DNA from: Myxococcus sp. CA023
GTDB lineage: Bacteria > Myxococcota > Myxococcia > Myxococcales > Myxococcaceae
Direction: 5' to 3'
Assembly (NCBI RefSeq): GCF_010998615.1
Contig: NZ_JAAEAH010000010.1
Coordinates: 93,499-157,498 of the forward strand
DNA length: 64,000 nucleotides
Part shown: piece by piece, positions 1 to 51,639 of the stretch
How the letters are laid out: every line of letters begins with the position of its first letter
How positions within the stretch are numbered: position 1 is the first letter of the stretch
Notes under the pieces: model-generated
Database searches by the model: none
Seen by the model: the letters and a program-made list of their open reading frames with translations, nothing else
What the model was told of the DNA's origin: nothing
Translations under genes and position numbers: made by a program

Positions 1-129
1 GCGCGGCAGGTGCTCGTTCGGCCCGCTTCGTCGGCTCCCGTGCCCTCGATTCCTGCTGTCAGTGTGACTGTTGTACCCAAGCAGAAGGGCTTCATGGGGT
101 GGCTCAAGGGGTTGTTCGGAAGAGCCTGA
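1..129 (+). CDS. 3' end of an upstream protein, function unknown (partial)
   Basis: The reading frame is open from the first base to a TGA at 127-129 and gives the last 42 residues of a protein. They are rich in Pro, Ala, Ser and Val and end in a short basic, aromatic, probably amphipathic tail (GFMGWLKGLFGRA). Third positions are mostly G or C, as expected for a real gene here. The tail resembles the C-termini of some surface or membrane-associated bacterial proteins, but this is too little to assign a function. The gene lies 142 bases before the synthetase start on the same strand. No strong terminator is visible between them, so co-transcription is possible. Confidence 0.6.
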   Translation, partial: ARQVLVRPASSAPVPSIPAVSVTVVPKQKGFMGWLKGLFGRA

Positions 130-271
130 AAACGCGCACTGCGTGCCTTGCTCGCACTCAGTGTCATGTGTGGTTCCGGGAATTTTCCGGTGAATCTGGC
201 CAGCCCATGGATGGTCGGATTTGCCTGCTATGTAGCGCCTCGCTTCCTTCCGGACAGACGAGCGCGCTCCC

Positions 272-43076
<42,805 letters not shown>

Positions 43077-43090
<14 letters not shown>

Positions 43091-45638
43091 GGAGGAACTC
43101 GATGCCCAGGCCCAGCTCCTTGAAGTACTTGGGCGTCCCTCTGATGAGCTGCCGCTCTCCCTCCGTCTTCTTGAGGAGGTAGACCGGCATCGTGAGGCGC
43201 ACGCCCACCATCTCCGCCAGGTCCACGCCCAGGCGGGCCTCCGGGACCGTCAGCGCCCATTCGTTGGGATTGCTGAGGTAGCCCGCGGACACGCCCAGTC
43301 CGGCGCGCCACCGGACGTAGGGCCCCAGGTCGAGGAACGGAATCGCGCCGGAGAAGCCGTCCATGTCGGAGACGCAGTCGATGTAGAGGCCCAGCGAGGC
43401 CCAACGGATGCGGGTGTCGTTGGGCACGAGCTGGTCCATGTCCCGCACGCCCAGCCCGGACAGCACGGCGCCGAAGCGCCACTCATTGCGGCTGTAGGCG
43501 TAGTCCTCGCGCCCTTGCTCGGACGCGAGGAACGGAAGCTCCACGCCCACGCCCACACCGCGCTGGCGCATGGCGCTGAGCGTCCAGACGTGGTGCGGCT
43601 TCGAATACGTCAGCCACTCGTCCAGGAACGCGGCGCCCGCGGGACGGAGCGGAATCTTGAGGTTGCCCCTCTGCTGCGTGACGAGGCTGTGGAAGGCGGT
43701 GCCCACGCGTTGGCGGACCGGGATGAGGTCCTCTCGGGTCCCCGTGGCTTCAATCCCCTCCATGACGCCTTCGCTGTACTGGTAGCCCACGTCGCCCAGC
43801 ACGGAGAGCAGGTCGTCGACCTGTCCCTTCTGGAGCTGTCCCGCTTCCGCCTTCTTCGTCAGGGCATCGGTGGCCTGGCGCAGCCGCCCCAATTGCGGCG
43901 TCGTCGTGCAGTCATTGCCCACGACGCAGCGGAAGCCGGGCGAGTCGATGCCCAGGACGTTCAGCACGCGGAGCTCGCGATCCCTCAGGCGCTCCTTGCC
44001 GGCGCGAGGCACCAGCAGGTCGACGGCGCGCGTCGAGGTGAGCTGGGTCGACAGGAAGCGGATGGCGTCCTGCATGCCACGGTAGAAGTCGTGCTCGCGG
44101 AAGCGCCGGTCGAAGAAGCCCATCATCGCGAACTGGAACTCCGACGGGAGCACGGACGTGCGGCGAGGAATCTGGATGCGGCCCGACAGATTGATGTCGT
44201 GCTCCAGCGTGTTGAGCACGGCGCTGTCGCGCGCGGCGTTCAGCACGTTGCCCAGGTACTGGAAGTAGGCCTCGTCCAAGGGGCTGCGGGAGCGCTCCGG
44301 CCGTTCGGGCGGTGATGCCCAGTCCCAGCCGACCGCGTCCTGGTCCAGGTAGACGACGGGGAAGCGCTCGCGATTGAGCGTCGTCTCCCGCGAGGTGCTG
44401 CGCTCCACCCACCGCGAGCCGAGCCGCACCGCCAGGTCCACGGGGTTGTTGTTGAGCACGCCGCCATCAATGAGCTTGAGGGACTCCAGGGGCCCCCATT
44501 GCGTCTGGTTGAAGAAGGAGACCTCGACGGGGACAGGCGGGAACGCGAGCGGAAAGGCCCCGGAGGCCTGCGGCGTGAGCAGCAGGTTCGACAGGGACAC
44601 CTCGTGTCCGCCGTCGCCCGTCGGCTGGGCGCCCAGCGCCGGGTAGTACGCGAGCTCCTTGGGCTTCACCCCGATGTGGGGGAACGACGCGCTCGCCGCG
44701 CCCTCCATGAATGGCAGCCGGGCGGTGAGCTTCCCTTCGCCCTGCGTCATCACCTGGACGACCAGCTTCTCCGTCACGCGCTTCAGCTTGAACTGGGCGT
44801 CGGGTCCGCCCTCGCCGAAGGGAACTTCGCGCCCGCGCAGGTTCGTCACGGTGATGCCGTAGGCGAAGGTGCAGTCCTCCTTGAAGCGGGTCGTCTGGGC
44901 CTTCTTCAGGATGAGCTGCAGGGTGTCCTGCATGTGGGGCTCGCTGAAGAGGTGCGTGCCCTGAGGTGGCTCATTCCGTTCTTCGGGGAGCAGCCGCCCC
45001 AGGTCGAGCTGGTCGATCCACACGGTCCAGAAGAGGCTCTGCTCTGGAGACCACGTGGGCTGGGCGAACGCCGTGTCACACGAGGCCAGTCCCCCGAGCA
45101 GCGCGTTCACCGCCCCCGCCGAGGCGCCCGTCCATACTCGCGGCGCCGGGTTGCCCAGGTCCGCCTCCGCGCCTTCTCGCTGCGCGACGCTCCAGAACCG
45201 GACCAGCGTGGAGAGGAACCCCGCCTGATACGCGCCCAGGCTGATGCCGCCGCTGACGACCAGGGCCGGCGCGCTGCGCTCCGTCTCCTCGGCCAGGGCG
45301 CGGGCCCGCGCGGGGTCTTCGATGTGCAGCGGCAGGAACGGCGTTCCCTCGGGGACGAGCGCGGTGTCCTCCGCGAAGGCGTCACCATCCGGCGGAACGG
45401 GCGGCACCTCGGGGCTCACCGCCGGAACGTCTTCAGTGACAGCGCTGGCCGGCACTTCGCCCGGTTCGGCTTCGGGCGGCGCCGCTGGCGCATCAGGTGG
45501 GGCGTCCGCCGGCACGGGGTTGGCGGGCGTGGAGGAGTCCTCGGCCTCGGATGGGGCCGGGGGGACGGCTTGCGCCTGCGCGGTGCTGGTGGTTGCGAGC
45601 AGGACCACGGCACAGGCACGAAGAAGGTTCTTTGGCAT
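43077..45638 (-). CDS. Patatin-like phospholipase, secreted, with probable beta-barrel C-terminus
   Basis: An 853-residue protein with an N-terminal signal peptide (residues 1 to about 23, ending AQA), then a long Pro/Ala/Glu-rich stretch to about residue 85. A patatin domain follows: oxyanion loop SGGISLGAYQAG (129-140), nucleophile Ser173 in GASAG, and Asp391 in DGGVLNNNP. These residues form the Ser-Asp dyad of patatin lipid acyl hydrolases, so it should cleave membrane or other acyl lipids. The last 180 or so residues alternate polar and hydrophobic positions, have several short glycine/aromatic strands and end in Trp, which suggests an outer-membrane barrel; I see no POTRA-like motif. 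Its stop lies inside the last codons of the synthetase, a 14-base convergent overlap, so no separate terminator fits between them. There is no sign of a role in peptide synthesis. Confidence 0.88.
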
Positions 45639-45718
45639 TCACGGGGCTCAGATGAAGGTCGACGTTGAGGCTATCCCTCAATCCTGACCCTGATCCCGGA
45701 AGCCCGGCAACCACGGAA

Positions 45719-45748
45719 GGCGCCGGGGAAGCTGTCGTCCCCGGCGCC
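45719..45748 (-). terminator. Intrinsic-type terminator after the DedA gene
   Basis: A perfect 10-base inverted repeat (GGCGCCGGGG / CCCCGGCGCC, 10-base loop) starts 14 bases past the DedA stop. The following run on the - strand has only a few T residues, as is common in this GC-rich DNA. It separates DedA from the patatin gene. Confidence 0.75.
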
Positions 45749-45762
45749 CCTTGTTCGAAGGC

Positions 45763-46542
45763 CTACGACTTCTGCAGTTCGTGCGAGCTGTCGGCGGCGG
45801 CCTGCTCCGGTGCCGCGACGAACAGGGCGTCGCCCGTGCTGGACACCTGGGGACGCAGCGGCGCGGCCACGGACTCGTGGACCAGCGCGGGAACCGCCAC
45901 GGGCTCCACGATGGCCGCGGCCTGGGCGCGCTGCGCGGCCTGCCGGCGGCGCCACACGAAGTAGCTGATGGCGGCCACGGCAAGCACGCCCATCACGGCG
46001 AACTGCCCTTCCTTGAACTTGGAGATCATCGTGTCCAGCTCGCCACCGAAGTGGAAGCCGAGCCAGATGAACACGGGCGCGGACAGCAGCGCGGCCAGGC
46101 CGTCCCAGAAGATGAAGCGCCAGTAGGACATGCCCACGGAGCCCGCGGTGAAGTACGTCACGGCGCGCACGCCCGGCATGAAGCGGGCGATGCAGACGAT
46201 CTTCTGGCCGTGTTTGACGAAGAGGCCTTCCACCTTCGCGCGTTTCTCGGGTGTGACGATGCGGGCGAAGAAGCCACCGCCGCCTTCACGGCCCAGCTTC
46301 CCACCCAGCCGGCGGCCGGCGAGGTAGATGAGGCTGTCGCCAACGATGATGCCCGCGAAGCCGACGACCATCATGACCGACAGGTTGGCGGCCCCCTTGT
46401 GGGCCAGGAAGCCCCCGAGGATGAGGGAGATGTCCTCCGGTAGAGGGACACCCAGTCCGCAGGCCACCAGGATGCCGAACACCGTGGCATAGGCGAAGAA
46501 GCCCTGAGAGTCGCCGAGGAGGTTGGTGAGAAGTTCTTGCAC
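45763..46542 (-). CDS. DedA family inner-membrane protein
   Basis: A 259-residue polytopic membrane protein with a GTG start and an AGGAC-like ribosome site upstream. Hydrophobic segments lie near residues 15-32, 52-75, 140-165 and 180-195. The family hallmarks are present: LPEDISLILGGF with the conserved acidic residue, and RFMPGVRAVTYFTAG with the conserved arginines. DedA (SNARE-associated/VTT) proteins act in lipid movement across the inner membrane and in membrane-potential maintenance. The C-terminal 60 or so residues are an Ala/Val-rich cytoplasmic tail not typical of the core family. It is separated from the cyclic-nucleotide gene by 407 bases and followed by a strong terminator, so it is probably transcribed alone. 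Confidence 0.92.
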   Translation of the reverse strand: MQELLTNLLGDSQGFFAYATVFGILVACGLGVPLPEDISLILGGFLAHKGAANLSVMMVVGFAGIIVGDSLIYLAGRRLGGKLGREGGGGFFARIVTPEKRAKVEGLFVKHGQKIVCIARFMPGVRAVTYFTAGSVGMSYWRFIFWDGLAALLSAPVFIWLGFHFGGELDTMISKFKEGQFAVMGVLAVAAISYFVWRRRQAAQRAQAAAIVEPVAVPALVHESVAAPLRPQVSSTGDALFVAAPEQAAADSSHELQKS

Positions 46543-46949
46543 GCGTCGTCCTGTCCGTTCACGTCCGAAGGGCCCGCCCCGGCAGTCACCTGAGGCCGCC
46601 CCTCTAGCGCCCAGACATCAACCGGGCGCGGGTCGTCAAAACTCCGGGTCAACAAGGGGAATCGACCGCAAAAATCCCTGAAACCCGGCCTCCTCTTGGG
46701 CCCTCTTCGGCGCCCGTCGTCTCTACTTATTCTCCGACCGCCGCCGCCCGTTGCCCCACTGTCCCGACGTCGCGCCGCCCCTTCGGGCAGCCTGCCCACC
46801 TGGGTTCCAAACGTCCAGGAGGCCCATCCCGCCTCGGCCCGCACCGCGGAACGAGGTGGGGGTTCTAGCCACCAGGCCCTACGCAACCCGCACAGCCAGC
46901 GCCGCCGCGCAGCTTAACCACCGCCCGCCCGGATGGCGTCTCCTTCAGC
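46543..46949. other. Intergenic stretch upstream of DedA, no gene seen
   Basis: 407 bases, GC-rich, with short open frames on both strands that lack a ribosome site and coding-like third-position bias. It must carry the DedA promoter. On the - strand there are TTGACC and TTGACG hexamers around 46634-46653, but I cannot pair either with a convincing -10. No RNA gene or strong inverted repeat was recognised. Confidence 0.5.
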
Positions 46950-47420
46950 TCAGGCCGTGGGCGCTTTTCCGATGAGCGTGCGCAGCATGTCCCGGTTGTC
47001 CCGGGCCTTCTGGCCGAAGTGCGCGACGATGCCCATCAGCAGCTTCACGCAGGCTTGCGGCTTGGTGGCCAGGAGTTTCTGGAAATCCGCGGCGCGAATC
47101 TCCAAGGCCAACACGTCGGTGACGGCGGTGGCGGTGCACAGCCGCTCACCCTTCTGCACCAGGGCCAGCTCCCCCAGGGGTTCGCCGGAGCCGACCTCAC
47201 CCAGGGATACGTCCTCACCCCCAGCGCTCCTGGCGCTCAGGCGCACGTTGCCCTCACCCACGATGAGGAGCGAATCCCCCGTCTTGCCTTCAGCGAAGAG
47301 CGCGGTTCCCTTGGGGAACGCACGGGCGACGGCGACCCCGGCGAAAATCTGGATGCCGGTGTCCGTGAAACCCTTGAACAGCGGACACGCCTTGAGCGTT
47401 GTGGCAGGCACGAGAGCCAT
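46950..47420 (-). CDS. Single-domain cyclic-nucleotide-binding protein
   Basis: A 156-residue protein made of one cNMP-binding (CAP_ED) beta-roll with no DNA-binding or catalytic domain attached. The phosphate-binding cassette region reads GEPLGELALVQKGERLCTATA, keeping the GELAL core and an Arg where cAMP-binding proteins contact the cyclic phosphate. A GGAG ribosome site precedes the ATG. It lies 41 bases downstream of the carbonic-anhydrase-like gene on the same strand, probably the last gene of that unit. The ligand and partner are unknown; a stand-alone sensor or regulatory subunit is the simplest reading. Confidence 0.85.
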   Translation of the reverse strand: MALVPATTLKACPLFKGFTDTGIQIFAGVAVARAFPKGTALFAEGKTGDSLLIVGEGNVRLSARSAGGEDVSLGEVGSGEPLGELALVQKGERLCTATAVTDVLALEIRAADFQKLLATKPQACVKLLMGIVAHFGQKARDNRDMLRTLIGKAPTA

Positions 47421-47461
47421 GGATGTGCTCCTAACACGCCCAGCGTAGGCTCGCGAGCGAC

Positions 47462-47977
47462 TCAGCGGTCCGTGTGGTACTCGGCCGCGAGCAGCACGTA
47501 GTGCTGCGCGGACATCAAGAGGAACTCACGCTCCGCCTCGGTGATGGGACGCTTCACCCGGCCTGGGGAGCCCACCACCAGGGAGCCTGGGGGAATCTTC
47601 GTGCCCGGCGTCAGCAGGGCTCCCGCACCGATGATGCAGTCGTCCCCTACTTCCGCGTCGTCCATCACGGTGGCGCCCATGCCCACCAGCACCCGGTTGC
47701 CGATGGTGCACCCATGGAGGATGACGTGGTGCCCCACCGTCACGTCGTCCCCCACCGTGGTGGCGGACCTGCCGCTGGTGACATGAATCAGGGACAGGTC
47801 CTGCACGTTGGTGCGCTTCCCGATACGGATGGGATTCACGTCCCCGCGCAGCACGCAGTTGAACCAGATGGAGGAGTCCTCCCCCACCTCGATGTCACCC
47901 ACCAACTGGGCGGAGTCGTCCACGAAGCAGCCTGGGTGGACGCGGGGGGAGACACCTCGAAATGGCCTCTGGGGCAT
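47462..47977 (-). CDS. Gamma-carbonic-anhydrase-like hexapeptide-repeat protein
   Basis: 171 residues folding as a left-handed beta-helix. Successive hexapeptide turns include VGEDSSIWFNCVLRGDV, IGKRTNVQD, VGDDVTVGHHVILHGC and IGNRVLVGMGATV. The putative metal ligands His65 (LIHV), His83 or His84, and His88 are all present, as in the gamma-class (Cam/YrdA/PaaY-like) trimers that bind Zn or Fe between subunits. Many members have weak or unproven carbonic anhydrase activity, so the enzyme name is a family label. The ribosome site GGAGG lies within the end of miaB, whose stop is only 4 bases away, so the two are surely co-transcribed. Confidence 0.93.
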   Translation of the reverse strand: MPQRPFRGVSPRVHPGCFVDDSAQLVGDIEVGEDSSIWFNCVLRGDVNPIRIGKRTNVQDLSLIHVTSGRSATTVGDDVTVGHHVILHGCTIGNRVLVGMGATVMDDAEVGDDCIIGAGALLTPGTKIPPGSLVVGSPGRVKRPITEAEREFLLMSAQHYVLLAAEYHTDR

Positions 47978-47981
47978 GGGG

Positions 47982-49370
47982 CTACGCCTCCGCGAGAACG
48001 TGGAACGGCGCCTCGGCCATGGGCACCGGCAGCGGCTCCACCGTGGGGGGCTTGAGCAGGGCCACCTGTTTGCCCGCGAGCTGGTTGGGCGTGGCGCGCT
48101 CCACCTTCACCGTCACGAAGGCGCCCGCGGGGGCGTCCCCTTCGAAGTTGACGGTGCGGTTCTCCGGCGTGCGGCCGAAGCGCTTGGTGGCGTCGTAGCG
48201 CGAGTGCCCCTCCACCATGACCTCCACCTCCGAGCCCACCAGCGCCGCGGTGATTTCGCCGCTGATGCGCCGCTGCAGCTTCTGCAGCCGCTCCAGGCGG
48301 GCAATCTTCACCTCGTGCGGCACCGAGCCCCAGTCCTTCTCGCGCAGGGCCGCGCCCGTCTTGGGCCGCGGGCTGTAGACGAAGGAGAACTGGTTGTCGT
48401 AGCGGACCTGCTCGGTCAGCTGCATCGTCATCTCGAACTCCTCCTCGGTCTCCCCGGGGAATCCGACGATGATGTCCGTGGTGACGGCGATGCCCGGCCG
48501 CGCCTCGCGCAGCTTCGCCAGGCGCTCCAGGTACTGCACCACCGTGTAGTCGCGGCGCATCATCTTGAGGATGCGGTCGCTGCCGCACTGCACCGGCAGG
48601 TGGAAATGCGGGGTGATCTTCGGCTGGACGCGGAAGGCTTCGATCAGCTCGTCGGACAGGTCATGCGGGTGGCTGGTGGTGAAGCGCACGCGCTCGATAC
48701 CGGGGACCTCCGCGGTGCGCAGCAAGAGCTGCGCGAAGGAGATGCCGCCCGCGTACGAGTTCACGTTCTGGCCGATGAGCGTCACCTCGCGCACGCCGAC
48801 CTTCGCCAGGTCCGCCACCTCGACGAGCACGTCGGGGAACGCCCGGCTCACCTCGCGGCCACGCGTGTGCGGCACGATGCAGAACGAGCAGACGTTGTCA
48901 CAGCCCTTCATCACCGTGACGAACTCGGTGACCTTGCCGCGGGACGTCTCCGGGTCGGCGCGCGGGAAGACGTACTCCTCCGAGTTCACGAAGGCCGTCT
49001 CCACCACCCGCTCCCGCTCCGCGGACACCCGGCCGATGATGTCCGGCAGGCGCGCGATGTTGTCGGGGCCGAAGACGAAGTCCAGGTACGGCACCTTCTT
49101 GAGGAGCTTGTCCTTCTCCTGCTGCGCCACGCACCCGCCCACGCCAATCAGCGCGCCACGGCTGGCCTTCACCGGCTTGTACCGCCCCAGGGCGGACAGC
49201 ATCTTGTCCTCCGCCTTCTCCCGGATGGAGCAGGTGTTGAGGATGATGAGGTCGGCGTTGTCCGGCACCGGCGTCGGCGCGTAGGACATCTGGCTCAACA
49301 CCTCGCTCATGCGGAGCGAGTCGTTGACGTTCATCTGGCAGCCGAAGGTGTGGATGAAATAGCGCTTCAT
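47982..49370 (-). CDS. miaB: tRNA-2-methylthio-N6-isopentenyladenosine synthase MiaB
   Basis: 462 residues in the usual order: N-terminal UPF0004 domain with Cys11, Cys47 and Cys80 for the auxiliary 4Fe-4S cluster, a radical-SAM domain with Cys157, Cys161 and Cys164 (CDNVCSFC), and a C-terminal TRAM domain. MiaB methylthiolates i6A37 in tRNAs reading UNN codons, using two SAM per reaction. The start MKRYFIHTFGCQMN is the standard beginning of the family. Length is normal. It is the central gene of a - strand series, with the 169-residue gene 73 bases upstream and the carbonic-anhydrase-like gene 4 bases downstream. Confidence 0.97.
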   Translation of the reverse strand: MKRYFIHTFGCQMNVNDSLRMSEVLSQMSYAPTPVPDNADLIILNTCSIREKAEDKMLSALGRYKPVKASRGALIGVGGCVAQQEKDKLLKKVPYLDFVFGPDNIARLPDIIGRVSAERERVVETAFVNSEEYVFPRADPETSRGKVTEFVTVMKGCDNVCSFCIVPHTRGREVSRAFPDVLVEVADLAKVGVREVTLIGQNVNSYAGGISFAQLLLRTAEVPGIERVRFTTSHPHDLSDELIEAFRVQPKITPHFHLPVQCGSDRILKMMRRDYTVVQYLERLAKLREARPGIAVTTDIIVGFPGETEEEFEMTMQLTEQVRYDNQFSFVYSPRPKTGAALREKDWGSVPHEVKIARLERLQKLQRRISGEITAALVGSEVEVMVEGHSRYDATKRFGRTPENRTVNFEGDAPAGAFVTVKVERATPNQLAGKQVALLKPPTVEPLPVPMAEAPFHVLAEA

Positions 49371-49443
49371 GGAAGAACCCTGAGCAAGTACGTGCCCTTA
49401 TCCGATGGCCGGACGCGGAATGCAACCAGCCGCCCGCCCGCCT

Positions 49444-49953
49444 TCATCCCCGGCTGAGCAGGTGCGTCAGGCGGGTGTGCAGGTCCACCAGCTCCGCTTC
49501 GCGGGCCCGGAGCAGCACCAGGGCGTCCTCGCCGTAACGCCGCGCCAGGGCATTGGTTTCGCGCTCCTGCTTGGCCAACTCGTCCTGGATGCGGCCCTTG
49601 AGCTCGTCCGCCGCGCCGCCCTGGAGCTGCCCCAGCTTGTCCTGGAGCTTGCGGACCGCCCAGCGCCGCCCGCCGAAGGCTCGCAGCAGCGCGCTGCCCT
49701 GCTCCGCCGTCTTGGGGGTCAGCCCCGACGCGGCCAGGGCCTCGGTGTGGGCCTTGGCCAGGGTCTCCGTTCCCTGCCCGGAGGCCTGGGCAAGGTAGGT
49801 CTGCTGGTAGCGGACCAGGGCGTCGAGCATCGCCGCGTCCAGCGGGGGGGCGGCCCAGCGGAGGGTGCGGTCGTCGGCGGCGGTGAGGTCCGTGGAGGTC
49901 TCCCGGTTGGGGACGTCCTGGAAGCCGTTGTCGTCGAAGAGGAAGGAAGACAT
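49444..49953 (-). CDS. Conserved-looking protein of unknown function, 169 residues
   Basis: The frame stays open upstream into the next gene, but the ATG at 49953 (MSSFLFDDNGF) is the only start that avoids a long overlap with the VWA gene, which ends 35 bases upstream. The N-terminal 35 residues are polar. The rest is helical and rich in Ala, Leu, Gln, Glu and Arg, with a likely coiled-coil over about residues 100-165 (heptad-like spacing of Leu in KLQDKLGQLQ to LTHLL). There is no signal peptide, membrane segment or recognised motif. Position between a VWA protein and miaB on the same strand suggests co-transcription with the VWA gene and possibly a partner role, which is inference only. 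Confidence 0.75.
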   Translation of the reverse strand: MSSFLFDDNGFQDVPNRETSTDLTAADDRTLRWAAPPLDAAMLDALVRYQQTYLAQASGQGTETLAKAHTEALAASGLTPKTAEQGSALLRAFGGRRWAVRKLQDKLGQLQGGAADELKGRIQDELAKQERETNALARRYGEDALVLLRAREAELVDLHTRLTHLLSRG

Positions 49954-49988
49954 GGGGAGGTGCCTTGCGGGGGGGAATGGGCCCGGGA

Positions 49989-51386
49989 CTACGCGGGCAC
50001 GAGCTGGTCGGCGATCCGGGCCAGGTCCGACACGGAGGTGACGACGACGGCCTGGTGACAGTGCTTCTCGTAGGTGAGCATCTCGCTGTCGCCAATGCCC
50101 CAGTTGCCACGCTCCTCGGGGCAGATCCACAAGAGCCGCTTCGCCTTGCGGCGCAGGTCCTTGAGGGCCCAGGCGTTGTTCGCGTTGTAATTGTTCCGCC
50201 CGTCGCCAATCACCATCACGGTGGTCCGGCGGGTGATGCTGCCCAGGTGGTCCCGGGTGAAGTCGGCCAGGGCGCGGCCGTAGTTGGAGTTCGCGCTCAG
50301 GGACACCGTCTTGCCCGCGGTGGCCATGTCGATGGCGGCGTCGACCTCCAGGTCCTTGAAGTACTGCGTCACCTCGCCCACGTCGGACACGAAGACGAAC
50401 GAGCGCACGCGGACGAAGAGCGACTGCATCGTGTGCATGAACAGCAGCATCATCCGTGAGGCCTGACGCACGGAGTCGGACACGTCGCAGAGCACCACCA
50501 GCTCCGGGCGCTCGGGGCGGCGGCTGCGGAACTGGGGCACCATGGGCACCCCGCCCCACGGCAGGTTCCGGCGCAGGGTGCGCCGCACGTTGAGGGCGCC
50601 CTTGCGGTGCGAGCGCTGCTTCCGGATGAGCCGGCTGCGCAGCTTCTCCGCCAGGGTGCGCACGGCGGACTCCATCTGGTCCACCTCCGCCTGGGTGAGC
50701 AGGTGCAGAGGCTTGTCCGCGGCGGTGTCGGTGCGGCGGCGGATGCGGGCCTCCGCCTGGCGCTTCACTTCCTGGCGTGCGGCGTCCTCGATCTTCCGCA
50801 TCGCGGCCGCGACATGGCGCGAGACAATCTCCACCCCTTCCGGGGTGAGGCCGCGGGCTCGCAGCTCGTCCTCCAGCGACTTCATGTCGTTCCGGGCCTT
50901 GTCCGCCCCAGCCGCCGCCAACATGCGCCGGGAGAAGAACCCGGCCTGGAGCGGGCTCTCCATCCGCGACAGGTCCAACTGCAGCGAGGCCATCCGGAAG
51001 ATCTGCGCCAGCCGGGCCCGGTCTCCCATCAGCACAGCCTGGGCCAGGGGGGACATCTCCGGGAGGAGCTGGTGCATCTGGATGAGGACCATCTTCAGCA
51101 GGTCGCCCTCCAGGTAGCCTTCCTCCTCCAACTGCTGCGCCAGCGACTTGTCGATGGCCTCGAACGTCCTCGCCGCGCCGGAGAAGTAGAACTCGAAGGC
51201 CCGGTTGAAGGTGTCCACGTCCAGTTCGCGCTTCACCAGCGTGGTGCGGAGCACCGAGCGGAACAGGTTCCGGTCCTTGAGGCCTACCTCGGACGTGGCG
51301 CGCAGCGCGTCCTGGACCTCGGACGTACTGACACGCACACCGTTCTGGCGAAGAACCTCGGCGAACTCGACGATGCGGGCATCCAC
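49989..51386 (-). CDS. CoxE-like VWA-domain protein
   Basis: 465 residues from a GTG at 51386; a longer open frame upstream starts at a weaker codon and adds non-family sequence. The N-terminal two thirds are helical and contain an Arg/Lys-rich segment (LRSRLIRKQRSHRKG). The C-terminal 165 residues form a von Willebrand A domain with the MIDAS motif DVSDS near residue 300 and GDGRNNYNANNAWALK near the second metal loop. This is the CoxE/YeaD-type family, whose members usually work with a MoxR AAA+ ATPase to assemble or activate metalloenzymes or complexes. No MoxR gene lies next to it here. The 253-base region upstream holds an AT-rich patch that could be its promoter. Confidence 0.88.
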   Translation of the reverse strand: MDARIVEFAEVLRQNGVRVSTSEVQDALRATSEVGLKDRNLFRSVLRTTLVKRELDVDTFNRAFEFYFSGAARTFEAIDKSLAQQLEEEGYLEGDLLKMVLIQMHQLLPEMSPLAQAVLMGDRARLAQIFRMASLQLDLSRMESPLQAGFFSRRMLAAAGADKARNDMKSLEDELRARGLTPEGVEIVSRHVAAAMRKIEDAARQEVKRQAEARIRRRTDTAADKPLHLLTQAEVDQMESAVRTLAEKLRSRLIRKQRSHRKGALNVRRTLRRNLPWGGVPMVPQFRSRRPERPELVVLCDVSDSVRQASRMMLLFMHTMQSLFVRVRSFVFVSDVGEVTQYFKDLEVDAAIDMATAGKTVSLSANSNYGRALADFTRDHLGSITRRTTVMVIGDGRNNYNANNAWALKDLRRKAKRLLWICPEERGNWGIGDSEMLTYEKHCHQAVVVTSVSDLARIADQLVPA

Positions 51387-51469
51387 GCAACCATCATGTC
51401 CGGGGACGGCCCGCGCGCAATCGGGAATGCACAACCGTGAAGCGAGCGGACGCCTGCCCCCCTGGTACA

Positions 51470-51510
51470 CGCGGTGTAATCACTAAAATTTACTGAATTA
51501 CCGCTTGTTC
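51470..51510 (-). promoter_or_regulatory. AT-rich patch, possible promoter for the VWA-miaB unit
   Basis: Within the 253-base gap between the methyltransferase stop and the VWA start, bases 51478-51503 are strongly A/T-rich (TAAAATTTACTGAATTA), unlike the surrounding DNA. On the - strand they offer -10-like TAAATT and TAATTC. No matching -35 is certain. Confidence 0.35.
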
Positions 51511-51639
51511 CGGATTGAGGCCGCGAGCCACCAACTGCGATTTCAGAGGGGAATCGGGCAAACCGTGGCCTGCGCGCCGATGGACGCCCGAATCTCGCCG
51601 CTCAATGAAACAAAGACTGACAGTACGTGTTGTCGTTGT

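Noticed and set aside
200..240. TATGTA at 229-234 as a -10 element, and a sigma-54-like TGG...TGC at 212-225, upstream of the synthetase.
   Set aside because: No -35 partner at a sensible distance, and the GG-GC spacing is two bases too short for sigma-54.
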